From the NCBI GenBank assembly GCA_016169945.1, contig JADLSH010000363.1, forward strand, positions 930,001-994,000: a stretch of DNA of 64,000 nt. The letters run 5' to 3'. Shown here piece by piece: positions 43,801 through 55,812 of the stretch. The first letter of the stretch is position 1; the number at the start of each line of letters is the position of its first letter. The translations under genes were made by a program, and so were the position numbers. The notes beneath the pieces were generated by a model. That model was not told the DNA's origin, did no database searches, and was given only the letters and a program-made list of their open reading frames with translations. This DNA is from Trachythela sp. YZ-2020 (lineage: Eukaryota; Cnidaria; Anthozoa; Malacalcyonacea; Clavulariidae).

Positions 43801-46800
43801 ATCCCTGTGTAATGAACATTGAATACATAAATTGCATTTGTATTTCTCGTTGCTTCAACAAACATTACTTTGCCCTACCCACCCCTCACAAGTACCAGGG
43901 ATCGACCCGTAGCTTGGTTAGCAGGGTTGCAATTTGCCTTTGTTGTTGCTAACATGCCACCTATTACCTATATATAGTAGTACATACCACAACCTCATCA
44001 AGTTAGTAATAAAATCATTGTTCTGTACGAACCTTTTTCAATTCAGAATCTTTGTTCGAAATGTCTTTCTCTAAAGAAGTAATTGTCACGTCTTTCAACT
44101 TCGCGTCTTCGTCTGTTTTTCTTAAATTTTCTTTTAACTCGCTCAGAGTTAAAGCCATCTGCAGGGGAAATATGCGAGGAATTATTTACTTCATAAAGTA
44201 GTGTAAGACAGATGGCCTATACGTATCGATTAAAAGTAGTTTACGTTGTACCTATCGTGATACAATCGAATATATTGATTATGTATTATACATTCATCGA
44301 TATCATCGATCAGCACTAGGTCTATTAACGCACCTTCTCCAATTCAGATTCTTTATCACCCAAGCTCGCTTTGCTTGCCAGTTCTTGTTGCTGTGATGCA
44401 ATTTGATCATCTTTCGACTTCGCATCGTCCAAAGCTTTTTGTAGCTTTTCTTTTAACTCATTAAGCGATGAATTCGTCTGAAGAAATGAGGACGAAGCTG
44501 ATTCTAAATTCAATTCGTGGGTTATAAATTATATTTCCGAGTACGTCCATGTCTTAAAACTAACCTTTTCTAACTCCGAGTCTTTATTTTCAACTGTTAC
44601 TTTCAGACTTGCTATTTCATTTTCTACATTATCTTCAAGTTCATGAAGCATGTTCTCCTGCAAGGATTGAATTTACAGTCAGTAACACAGCTACGACCCC
44701 CCCCCGTAAAAATTCAGGACATGAATTGGATTGCACACCCAGAGTGCACCCAAGGGATGACCCTTACAGGAACCTCTAGGGAGAACAGTTTAGAACTGAT
44801 AGAGCTATCATGTATAAATATAGTTAGTTTAGTTGAGGTTTCCTCCTGTAGTAACACTGGACCAATAAGGGATGACACTTACTGGACATCTAGAGAAAAC
44901 AGTTTAGAACTGATGGAGCTATCCATTATAAATATAGGTTAGCTTAGCTTTCTTGAACACTCACAGGGTGAAAAATACTATAAAAGCCACTCATAGGGAG
45001 GAGTAGTCATCACATTACAATTTGCAAACTGTAATTCAGGCCACTACTCTATTATTTTAATCATTGTGGCTAAAGAGAGGGCCAACAATAGGTTTTGCAA
45101 GATGTAGGAAAATGTATACTATAGCAGGAAACGGAATGAAAGAAAGAATTGCGGGATTCGCTATTTCAAGAAATTGTGGGATGAGAAATATCATCTATAT
45201 TTGCCGGATAGATAGAAAAGCTGGGCAAGAAATTCAGAGTTTACTGGTATAGTTGAAGGATTATTTATAAAGCCATACACTCGTGACTTACCGTTGAACC
45301 CAGTAATGATTTGTATTTATTGCATTGACTATCAAATTCCTCGTTCTTTTTTACTACTTCGTTTAGCTCATTTTCCTACAAAGTTGAATAAAGACAAAGT
45401 ATTTAATGATTACAGTAATTATCAATTAATTACGAAACTGTTTGTTACCTACCTTGCTGTCTATAGTATTTTTGTGCTCTGCACATTGTGCTGATAGTTC
45501 CTCATTCTTTTCTATATATTTCTTTAATTCCTCTTCCAATTCTCCCACCTAAAATTTCAGATGAGAATCAATTTCAAACGACAGAATATTGCATTTATGA
45601 AATCTTCGTATACTCTAAAGAGCAAGCATTTATTTAGATAGATTTATTCTTACACACGACAGTGTTTTTCGCTTCTAAAACAACGCTTTATAGCATTTTG
45701 TTACAGCAGTTTTTATAAAAGACCAAACTCTTCAACTTTCATAACTGTTCCATGACACTAAAAAACTCGCTTCAATTTAGTAATGTTACATAAAATACCT
45801 TTGAATCATTTGATTCCGACTTGGGCGATCTACATCCCAATTCCATCGTTTCACTTTCATATTTTTCTAAAAATTTCTCGTAGGACTATAAAATAAGAAA
45901 AGATGACTAGTATTAGCGCATGTTATATAAAATAAACAAATGGCAAAAAAACAAAGTACAATTCTTACCAAGTCTTTGTCGATTGATAAAGTAGGATGAA
46001 GTCGACACAAAAGTTCCTGAAAATACGATTGAATATATAACTTAACAATAAGATGAAATATAGACCATTTTCAGAATTACTGGAGCGTGGCATTATACAC
46101 GCATAGTCTCGACTTCATTCTTCGATTTCTTTTGAATATTATTCAATCTTATACGTAAACTTTTAAGTTTCTGTTCTGTTGTCAAAAGAATGAAGTCCGG
46201 GCTATGCGTGTATTTGCTCCAGTAATTCAACAGAATCTCAAAATAACCAGTTAGTACCTTTATGTCTGTATGCAAAGCTTGACGATTCTTTTTATTTTCC
46301 TCCTACAGAAATATTGATTTCAAAGTTCAACTCCATCGCAGTCAATATTCTTCTCACTATATACTTTGGCTAAACTGAGCACAAGTGCATCTAGTGCAAT
46401 AATTCAATTTACCTTGACTGAAGCGACAGCTTTGACGATCTCAGTCTTCTGTTGTTTCTCTGCCGCGGAGACCGCGTCCATCGCCTTCCAGTTTTTCTCT
46501 CGTAACTCCTGGAAATAAATATATGATTACCATGTTAAGGCCATGTTACACGATGTAAACTTTGCTGCCACTTGCAAATTTCTGCACAGAGCAACGTTAT
46601 GTAAACCCATAGAAAAACAGTAAACATGGCCCGCGTTTCTCTCTATCGATATTATCATTGTCAGTAATTTCTTTCTTGCCCTCTGGCCATGTTTAGTAAG
46701 AAAAATATCGGCAAAGTAAAACAAAATTCGTGCTCTTTATAAAAATATCGAATATACCTTTTACCTAACATCGCTCTGTGCATGTCCGAAATTTCGTTGC

Positions 46801-49800
46801 AAGTTGCAGTCAAAATTGCATCGTACTGTATAACATAGCTTTAAGATCTCTATATCAAGGCAAACTTACACCTCAAGATATAATACTCACAAAAGCTATG
46901 CAATGAACCAAAATCTAACTTTTTAACAAAACGTTTAAAACACGACCAGGTTATAAACACTAACATTGTTCTTGGTCTTCATGTTTTCAACAGACTTCTC
47001 CCAGGTAGCTATTTGCTCCTTTCTGTCATCCAGTTGAACATTAAGCTTTTCAATCTCTTCCTCCAAACTCTTTACCCTGAAAAAATACCATTATACACGG
47101 TTTTAATAAGTCAGATTTTCCGTCACTGACCTTATACCAAGACCTTTAAATTTTCACCAATTTCATTTATTTTAAATTCATTTATTTGGATTTGCTGACA
47201 AGAGTAAGGCTATTTATTGGCTCGTGCCTGGCAAAAGGTGTAGTTGTTGCTGTGGTGTGAAATCACATATGTAAGGAGAATCGGCCCGTAATAATTATTC
47301 CAAAACGGAGAATGTATTGGACGGGGGGGGGGAGGGGAGGGAAGGCAATGATATACTAAAAATGTCCCGCGCTTTGATGACCTCTACTTATTACTTACTT
47401 GGCATCATCAACTTCAGGTGGTGCAGACTGTAGCTCTTGTGACATGTTATTCTTCATCACGACAATCTCGTTTTCATGTTGGCTCACAGTTGTTCTCAGC
47501 AATTCGATCTCTTCATCTTTACTGCTATTTATGCTTTTCAGGTTGTTTATCTCTCCTTCGTGTTTGTTCAACTGTTTTTCTCTACTCGCCAGGGATTGCT
47601 TTGTGTTCCCATGGTCCTCTTCAGCTTGTGACAGTTTGCCCTTCATCTCGCCCAGTTGCCTTGATGCATCGTCAGACTGTTTCTGAGAAAGCAAAATGGT
47701 GCATTAAAAAGAGCACCATATCATTGTCTTGATACCACGGTCAACATTTGAGATCACTTTCTCAAATTCGTTATTTATTCATGAGCAAAACACAAAGGAC
47801 AAAGCATCCTTTGTCTTGATACCATGGTAATAGACGTCCATAAAATGTCACCTTGCATTCTCCTTAAATAATGTAGTCTTTGAGAACACCTCAAAGTATG
47901 TTAAAGGCTAGGCTTTTTCATTGGTTCAAATCCCTTGTCATGTACTAGGATATATAACTTAAGAGCTATATTCATGACCATCCTACCTGTAACTCTGCTA
48001 TTTGCGTATCGTCTTTCTTTCCACTAGCTGACTCTAACTGTCGGACAAGCATCTGTGAACGAAACATGAGAAAACCTTCAATATTTCTTAACCTTTAACC
48101 CAAAAGCCTTCCCGGCCATTGGCCCCTAAAGCTTTAACCATTATTTAACATGCATGGGAGCACTTAGCATTTTATTGCTCCGATTTTTAGTGCAAATACA
48201 AGACAATTTAGCTAGAATTGCACCATCTACACTGGCAAGGGCCCTTTAAGAAGCCATTTCATCTTAGTTTTGTTGTGAAAATTTGACAACTACCGGCAAC
48301 AAAGTATCGGGTTTTCCAGGAATTCCGTCTTATGTCATATTTACAAACATAGACGAATATTTCAAGACGAACGTTTATACACAGACTAGCACACGAACTA
48401 TCTTTTCTTGCAAAACCCCAAGTACAGAGGAATTATCTCTAGCATAAACCAATGCTATTCTGGCCAATGCCCCGATGCACCCTCCAGCCCTTGCATGGAT
48501 TAAACATTTACTATACACATATTTTACCTCTTTTTCTTGTGCATGTTTATCAGAGGTGTCTTTCGACTTCTGTTCCAAAGCCTTGAACATTTTCTCCAAT
48601 TCAGATTTCTTTGACCTCTCCTCGTCAAGTTGTGATTCCAATTCCCCAGCTTTCTGAACAGCGTTGGATTTCTCTGTGTGTGCTGATTCTGCATCTTTTT
48701 TTACCATGTCCAGTCGTTGTTCGCTGACACTTTTTAACTTCACTGTTTCCATGAGTTGTTGCGTTAGGCTGTTCTTTACAGCATCAAAGTTCTTGACCCG
48801 ATCATTAGCGTCGGCAGCTTGTTGTGCAAGTATGGTCTCGTTTTCTTTCTAAATTTTGAAAATCAACAAGCAGTTGAAAACCACCAATGTTCCGTTGCAT
48901 GGATATTTTACAGTTTACAGTACCCGAATATAGGGATGAGCCGATTAATCGGAAAATAATCGGCAAAGCCGATTAATCCGCCATTTTTAAATAATCAGTA
49001 ATCGGCCAATTATTGTTTGATAATCGGCCATATAAGACTTTTTTGCACAATTGCCAAGCACATGCTAAAATACTAAATACAAGCGAATAGACAGGTTGTT
49101 TTTCACAGGGTTTTTTATGATCATATTGCAAAATAACTCACAAAATTAAAAAGCTTCCATATAATGCGTTTCTGCTATATGTCTATCAAAGTTTCTGTGA
49201 TCAAAGTCTTTCGTCAAAGAACTTCAAAGTTTTTTTGAGTCGATTAGTTTGTACTATTGTAATTAATAAAAACGGATTTGCAACTTCATTGTTGGTCATT
49301 TTGTCTTGCTACTTACAATAATCGGCAGATACCGATTAATCGGCCGATAAGTTGAGATAATCGGCCTACAAATAATCAAATAATCAGTAATCGGCAATTT
49401 TCGTTATAGGCTCATCCCTACCCAAATAATGCAAGTATTTGATGGTGTGAAATCTGTTATTTTATAGTTTGTTTTTGATGGTTTATGTATTCAGCTATAT
49501 CTTGGGCTTACCTAAAAAATTTTTTTACGGTTTTGAAAGATTGTTTGGTGGTAAATAAAGTTGTACAAAACATTTTTTCCATACCCTTGAACTGATATCG
49601 GTCTCCAAAGCCAAAATTCTTGCTTCCAAATCAGCCTTCTGATTTTCTGATCGTTGAATAAAATCTTTTGCGGATGCCAATTCCTCCTGCACCTTATGCC
49701 AATTAGTTTGATCGTGGGTTTTCTTACAAATTTCCACAGCGGCAAGCAGTTTTTCATGTTCTAGAGCGTTGTTCTGGTGGGAAGCAGACATTCGCTGCTG

Positions 49801-52800
49801 TAGAGCTTCATTCTCTTTTTCCTGAGAAAAGTAAACAAACAAATTTGAAAAAGTTCTAGCAGATTCAGGTAATTGAGACGGTTTAATAAAGTAATTTGTT
49901 CATTGCAATGTCACGTACGTTTCCTGTCAGGTTGAATTAAACAAAATGCTGTAACTCTTAAAATGTTTGTTGAGACCATTAAGCAAATAGTGTGTTAATA
50001 CTCATTCACTATTCACTCATGCAAGTTTTAAACTCTTCAAAAAACTTCAACATTCTGAGTGAAGGCCCTTCATCTGGATGTTAGTAGCCTTACTGAGCTT
50101 TTATATGAATTAAGATTTTAAGCAATTTTTAATGTTTGAATAAAGCATCTTGTTGTCGAGCTACCAGTATCATTTATGAATGTCATCCTGCCTAGAAACA
50201 TGGATTGGAAATACATACAAGAATTTTAATTCTCTGTGCTGTAGAGGTCTCGTAATTCTTTTGTTTTACGATTCCTTGGCCAAGTTCATCTCTGAAAAAA
50301 AAGAGATATAAAATGTACCTATATTATCTACTGTTTGCATAGAAATCAACAGGAATATATTGAACTGTGAACCTTTTTCAGGCTAACAAAAAACATATCT
50401 AATGGACTAACCTTAGTTCCTTGATCTTAACTGCAAGGCCTTCTGCTCGTGAATGTTCTAATTAAGTTTTTATAATAGCAAATTAATAAATTGAACTTCT
50501 GTATAGTTGAAATTGGTATGAAACCAACGTGTCTAAGTTGTCTCCCAGATTCACAAATCTTTCTCAAGAAAAGGTTAAGAGCAAATTTTTGTACCTTCTT
50601 TGTAAGCTTCTTCTTTTTCATTTAATTGCTTCCTCAAGCTATCCATTGGGTCTGGTTTTCCACCGCTCTAGAGTAAATGAGGTATTTGGTTCATTAGCAA
50701 AAAATTATATAGTAAACATCAATCAAGTATAGAGGAAGTGCGCTCCTCTGGAAAAAGTAACTGTGGTCTGTGGCATCAAGATGGCAGTGCATTGGGTAAT
50801 TTCTTTTTTTTTTTTTAAAGAACCTTATTGGGTCAACTAGTATATTTACAATATTTATATGACAACAAATAATAAGACAAACATACACAAGTATAAAACA
50901 AGATAACCCAAACGGGATAAGTGCGAACGGGACACGAAGTCCCATGCAGGGCACTCCCCATGGAATAAATAATAACAAAGTTTATGTACAGTTCCTATGA
51001 CAGGGACAGTCACGCGAGGGACCACGTACACGGCTGATCTACATCAAAAATTTGAGTATTTACATTATGATAAATAAGTTTGATTGAACTTTTAAAAGTA
51101 GAAAGACGTGAGAAACTCGTGGGGGGAAGTATTTTACAAATTGAGTTCCATAATTTAACAATACGATTAAAGTAGGATGCTTGAAAAGTTCTGGTTTTAC
51201 ATAACGGTACTTTAAGGGTAAGAGATGGATTTTGACTAAGTCTGGTGCGATCACTGGGAACTGGAAGTTATCCCCACTCCCACCTTTGGATGATTTATTT
51301 CAACTTTATTTATTATATGCATTTTTAATTAACCCTTTAGCTGGCAATGCACCCAGATGCACCCTTACTCTGTCTAATGCCAGACGATTTTACTCGTCAG
51401 TGGTAGGATACTGCCAGTTAATGGGTCAATCACTAAAACTTATTGCAGAGATGGAATATTCGTTGCATCCTGCCTGGACCTGTCTCTAGCTGACAACCTA
51501 ACCTAACTGAACTTTCCTAAAACTTTCCTTTGATAACTAAAATCATCTAACATTAGACAGAGCCAAATAACAAAGTGGGGGACATTAAGGGGTTCATTGC
51601 AGCATTATGGGTCACACAAAAAAATTCTTACTTAGTCTCAACCTTACAAATTGTATTGTACAAGAAATATATCATTTGGTACTAGGTACCATTAGCATTT
51701 CACAGTAAACAGACAAAACAAAATGACATTGTTTATGATTTTCTGTAAACTTCCCATTGGAGAAAGTCATAGCCATGCTTTTCAGAGCTTACTTTATCAT
51801 TTTCATACAAACACCAGCAAAGTCCGCAGAAGCATAGCACAGTGCAAGCAGGGCTCAAGATTTTAATTTTTTACCAGTATCCAAGTGGATACCTATCCAA
51901 GAGGATACCAGCACCTTAAAATCTGGTATCCCTCCTTGAAATTTAGTATCCCAGATTTGGATAGTAGGTATTCCGATTAGCAGTATCCAAGCAAGGTAAA
52001 AATATCCAAAAAAATAAGTGCGGTAATAAGTTTTTTATAGCGCCTTAACTTCTGCAGTTAAATTTGGTCGTCTCACTTCCTCAACGGCTTGTACAGTCTC
52101 ATCTGTTTGCTGTAGCATTTCAGCTGTTCGTAGTGTCCCTAGCTCGTCAACATGCTTGTGTTATTTCAGCTGTTGAAGTTGGTTGTATCCCTTGTTGATT
52201 GACTCGCTGTTTTCATGAAATTCTGGTATCCCGTGGATATCGGATACCGCAAATCTTGAGCACTGATGTAAGGAACAAGCATTGTAGGGGGGTCTGATGG
52301 GATTTACCCTGGGGAAAATTTGGATTTCTAAGGTCTCTGCCACACCATAAGTTATAAGTACATGGATTTTGCCCATTGATTGGAGAGGGGCACTTTCAGA
52401 CTAGAAAAGAGGTAAGGTGTACTTTTTTCCATTTTGAAAAAAAGTAGATTGTTCCACAGCCCCAGAACACCAGAGCAACTAGAAAAACTACAGACATTCA
52501 GAACGTAACATGAAAAGAATAGACACAAATATAATATGTAAAACTTCAAGAGGACAGATCTGTACATCATCAATTTAAGACAATTTGGAGATACTGCACA
52601 TACTTACATAATCAATGTTCTCTATTATCATTCCTCAAAGGGAATTTTCAAAGATAAGTATGAAAATATAGGTCAATTTAGTATCATAAAAATATAATGC
52701 ACTTACTTTCTTCCACTGATCGGCCGACTTCTGTTTGTCAAGCAAGACATCAACTAGTTTTTGGATCTCGCTATGGTTAAGGTTGGATGTTTCCAATGCT

Positions 52801-55168
52801 TCCATAAGTGACTTAAGATCTAATGGTTCTGAAAAGAAAATGATGCTGGTTGCTTATGAAATTAACAAAACATATAGAAATAGGAAAAATATGTACCGTA
52901 CCACTGATGAGTAAAATTGTCTAGCGTTATACAGAGTAAAATACTAAAGTAGGGCGCATTGCAAGCTAATGGGTTAATCCATGATTTCCCATTGAGGAGT
53001 AAGTGTCTGGTGTTACTCAAAGCAAAATGGCAAAGTAGGGTTCATAGTGCCTTAATGGGTTAACAAGAGACATAAGCAGGTCTATTGTGCATCAATGGAT
53101 TAAGTTACATGGATGTTATTGGTACAATAAAAAAGTTCACAAGGAATTAAGATTTGCTTCCAGTATATTAATTAATTGTATGCAAATAGAGGGCATACAA
53201 GAAATGAATATCTGATTAGTCGCCAATGAGCTGTGCACACAAGTCACTTCAAGCTTCCCACCCAGGTTTCTCTTGCCTCTTGTCATCCAAAAATTTTTGC
53301 AGCTTGTATTGGATGTACTTACTCTCAGGAGCCGAGATTTAGTGTTTGTGACAGTATTAGAAAGGTGTCTGTATTATAGAGATTGATTTTATGAGAATTA
53401 TGATATAGGACATAGGACACTGTCTGTATTAGGATGTGTCTGCATAGTCGACTGTACTTTTAAAAATAGAACTCTTGTTGGTTAACAGGATACCAATATG
53501 TTTTACACCTCGTTACAATTAGATAACCTTTCCTGGCAGAGAGAAAACATACGGCTCTTGCCAGACTGCAGGGTTGGGCAGCTTTTGACAACATCTTGTG
53601 TGTGGAAAAGTTAAAAATTTAAGTGTGGGTGCACAAAACAGTTCCCAAGTGCGCAGATCAAGAGGAAGTCAAGGGCAAAAATGTAGCCAAATACATGTTA
53701 AAAACAATGAAAATTATAGATTTTGTGCCAGATTAAAGTGCACACAAATATTATAGAATACTGAATTCCACTATAATCAAATGGTGCAGAAACAGGATTA
53801 AGATTGCAATCAATGCATAGATATCTAAAGTTTAAAAATACCAATATCCATGTTCCATGGCATTAATTAGCCATTAGAATGCGTTCAGGAAAATTCTTGG
53901 CTAATTATAAATTCATTAAAAGTAGACACAACTGGGTAAATTCCCTAAACAATGAATCAAAACTGTGTTTTTTTTCTCAATTCAAAACTAATTTTTTTGG
54001 AAATATGACCCCGAAGCGCCAGGACCGGAATCTCGACAATATAAACACCGCCGGTGGCTTAATAATTCATGATAAAAATGGTATTTAAAATTTAGCAACA
54101 AAAGAACAACACAGGTCTTTGTATTTCACTGCATCCAAGCTATTAAGCAGCTGTATCAATTTGGAATTGCAGAAAAAATGTACAAAAACTAAACAATGTA
54201 TAAACCTTTCCATAAATTAGATATAAGTTCGCTTTTATATCACCTACAAAACCCCCCATTAATACTCTTGAAACCACAAGAACAATATAGGCATTTTTCT
54301 TCCCATGCAATCTCCAAAAACAAATCAGTGTTATAGATAAATTCGACCCGGGCCGCCGCCAATAAGAAATTCATTGAAAAACAATTAAAAAGTCACACAA
54401 CGTCTATTGCCCATCTATAAACCTTGATATTTGCGGGAAAGGATATATACAATTCAAATTTATTACAAGAGGCTATAAAGTTTTTATACACGTAAATATA
54501 ATACCTGCGGTCGACGGCTTGTCCTTAATAGGTTTAGATTTTTTTGCTTTTTTACCCGAATTTCCAGCAGGAATAACCGTGTCTTCTTTGGGGAGTATAG
54601 GCTCTTCATCTATTATCGGCGGTAAGCCTTCAAGCAGTTGTTCTTCGTTGGTTTTCGCGAAGCTTTCTTGCACGAATATCTCTTCCTTTGCGGCCGCTCG
54701 CTCTTGCTCTTTTGAGGTTTCTACCACACTACGGTTGTGATCGGCTTTTCTTTTATCTCTTGCCCTTTTCTTTGGTTTTTGAACCGGCTTTTCTTCCTCA
54801 GAGCTCTCGGCAATCGTAGGTTTTTCAGGAATGCTTTCAAACAAGCTAGCCGCATCTTCAGCAAGAGATTTTGGCAAGGTTGAGGGGTCGCTATCTTCAT
54901 AAGCTTCGAACCGTACTTCGTCTTGCTTGCTAATCTTCTCATTACTGCCTTCCCCTTCGCTTTTCGTACGCTCTTTCTTCGGCTTTCTACGATGCTTCAA
55001 GCCCGCTTTCCCACCGGCGTTCTTGCTCTGCATAAGAATATCGCTGCTCGCATTTTGGCTGGCTAGAGCATCTTCGAAACTTTGCTCGTTGTAAAACAAC
55101 AAGTAGGAAAAAACCAAAACCAGAATCAATATCGCCAGTAAAATTCCTCCAATCCACAACGGATCCAT
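39944..55168 (-). CDS. Kinectin / ribosome-binding protein 1 (p180) homologue, 1,220 aa, 27 exons
   Basis: Exons: 55168-54505, 52828-52707, 50667-50595, 50457-50412, 50291-50219, 49821-49585, 48848-48528, 48052-47987, 47682-47399, 47076-46965, 46508-46413, 46302-46258, 46016-45969, 45885-45799, 45548-45453, 45375-45292, 44657-44565, 44477-44334, 44158-44033, 43392-42979, 42536-42435, 41983-41927, 41778-41695, 41404-41336, 40858-40823, 40155-40096, 39967-39944 (3,663 nt). One N-terminal membrane anchor (residues 6-26, ILLAILILVLVFSYLLFY) is followed by SFEDALASQ (family: SYEEALANQ) and a Lys-rich segment, then a rod of near-continuous coiled coil. ELREKNWKAMDAVSAAEK matches the family signature LREKNWEAMEAL, and QCNKYKSLLGSTENMLHEL matches CEKYKSVLAETEGIL. 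Known members are rough-ER proteins tied to kinesin and ribosome binding. There is no decapeptide repeat as in mammalian p180, so it is nearer kinectin in layout. The tail is GDHTGAV. Confidence 0.93.
40494..40763. mobile_element. 'TTAA' MITE, copy 2
   Basis: Flanked by TTAA (40490-40493, 40764-40767). Ends 'agccatgtcacacgaagc' and 'gtgtatcatggcc' are imperfect inverts. Lies in the last part of the kinectin gene, between the exons at 40823 and 40155. Target site suggests a piggyBac-type origin. Confidence 0.7.
41067..41235. mobile_element. piggyBac-like MITE, copy 2
   Basis: Same family as 14909-15077, inserted in reverse. The ends 'ggtacgtttacacgctgcg' and the inverse remain clear; TTAA is intact at the right (41236-41239) and changed to CTAA on the left. 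Confidence 0.75.
42108..42412. repeat. 45-bp intronic minisatellite
   Basis: About seven units of 45 bp, 'ggaaacattgtttcctagcc' + 'atgtttcccgaaggtgggca' + 'aacca', in the kinectin intron starting about 22 nt from the 5' splice site of the exon at 42435-42536. Because 45 is a multiple of 3 and units lack stops, it stays open on both strands as repetitive ORFs. 'ggaaac' and 'gtttcc' within a unit make each unit partly palindromic. The intron reads in frame into TGA within four codons of the donor, so the repeat is not a read-through extension of the protein. Confidence 0.9.
44760..45055. repeat. Interspersed repeat shared with 57905-58075 and 59880-59920
   Basis: Blocks such as 'gtttagaactgat(a/g)gagct', 'cttgaacactcacagg' and 'tagtcatcacattacaattt' recur, inverted, in the EEF1G intron at 57905-58075, and in part near 59887 and 61080. 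The leftmost part (44780-44940) contains two near-repeats of 'tagagaaaacagtttagaac'. Class unknown. Confidence 0.6.
46539..46840. mobile_element. 'TTAA' MITE, copy 3
   Basis: Flanked by TTAA (46535-46538, 46841-46844), with ends 'ggccatgttacacgatg' and 'tgtataacatagc'. Interior matches copies at 36491 and 40494. Lies in a kinectin-gene intron. Confidence 0.75.
47722..47880. repeat. Interspersed repeat shared with 13423-13562
   Basis: It carries 'cattgtcttgataccacggt' and again 'tttgtcttgataccatgg', so the unit has an internal duplication. It lies in a kinectin-gene intron. Confidence 0.55.
48931..49420. mobile_element. hAT-like MITE (490 bp)
   Basis: The ends 'tagggatgagcc' and 'ggctcatcccta' are exact inverts. 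The flanks 'cccgaata' (48923-48930) and 'cccaaata' (49421-49428) are an 8-bp duplication with one change. 'ataatcggc' and 'gccgatta' recur many times near both ends. Lies in a kinectin-gene intron. Confidence 0.8.
51328..51428. repeat. 'taacccattagctggca' MITE copy
   Basis: Same family as 1565; the left end reads 'ttaaccctttagctggcaa' and the right end 'cagttaatgggt'. Lies in a kinectin-gene intron. Confidence 0.7.
51849..52265. repeat. Inverted-repeat element with CAGKGCTCAAGATTT ends
   Basis: The left end 'cagggctcaagatttt' and right end 'aaatcttgagcactg' are inverted with one mismatch. The interior repeats 'ggtatcc' and 'ggataccag' in both orientations. I see no convincing target duplication, so class is open; the CAG start suggests hAT. 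Confidence 0.65.
52899..53062. repeat. Partial 'taacccattaactggca' MITE copies
   Basis: One right-hand half ('agagtaaaatactaaagtagg' in part, then 'aagctaatgggttaa') followed by a more diverged copy. In the first intron of the kinectin gene. Confidence 0.55.
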
Positions 55169-55812
55169 TTGAACTTTTACTCAGCTTAAACTTCGGGTTT
55201 CAAGCTTTCGAAGAATGCTAAGATCGGTTTAAATTTCCAAATTTACGATGTAGAATCGAAGAAAATATTAAAATCGACCAAGTCTAGCACACAAGAAATT
55301 AAGTTCGTGAACAGAGCATGTGTGTGTTCGCACGTAGGAAGTAATCCCACGTGTACACTTGCAACCAATGAGAAGACGGTGTTGAAATTCTGTCTGGCTG
55401 AGATTTTTTCTGGTGATTATAAGAAAAATGACTCTAAAATATTCTAATTTAAAGGCTTTATGTCGCAACTATATGTACGTAGTAAATAGTATTGATAAAG
55501 ATATAAAACTACAATTTTTGCTTAATTTAAGACCGTTTTCACCTACTGTGTTCACCCAAAACACTTATAGGACAAAAAGTGGGCCGGAAAGTTAGCAAGT
55601 GTCGGCATTCTAAACCCTTTACATTTACCTCCAATATTTCGCAAAAAGCCCTGACTTTTTCGCAAAATTTGTCCAAAAATGGGAAATTTTTATTTGTACA
55701 AGTTTCGTACCGGAAGTTGTCGATTTCATTCTTGTCCATTTCGCTTCCGTCGAAAATGTTTAAAGGCCGGTGCTCAAGTCCAGTCCTTTCCTCTTAAAAC
55801 CTCAACTCAGCA
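55169..55812. promoter_or_regulatory. Divergent promoter region between kinectin and EEF1G genes
   Basis: Only 644 bp separate the two start codons, which point away from each other. There is no repeat in it, unlike nearly every other non-coding stretch of similar size, which fits constraint on shared promoter sequence. I see no clear TATA box on either side. Confidence 0.6.
55785..55795 (+). promoter_or_regulatory. 5'TOP-like pyrimidine tract of EEF1G
   Basis: 'cctttcctctt' lies 17 nt upstream of the ATG. In animals mRNAs for elongation factor 1 subunits typically begin with a C followed by a 4-14 nt pyrimidine run and are under mTOR-dependent translational control. If transcription starts at one of these C residues, this gene follows that rule with a 5' UTR of under 30 nt. 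Confidence 0.5.

Noticed and set aside
47399..47732. Plus-strand ORFs of 95 and 104 codons
   Set aside because: Exact antisense of a kinectin coiled-coil exon; the Ser/Phe/Leu-rich translation is what antisense of Lys/Glu/Gln-rich coding gives.
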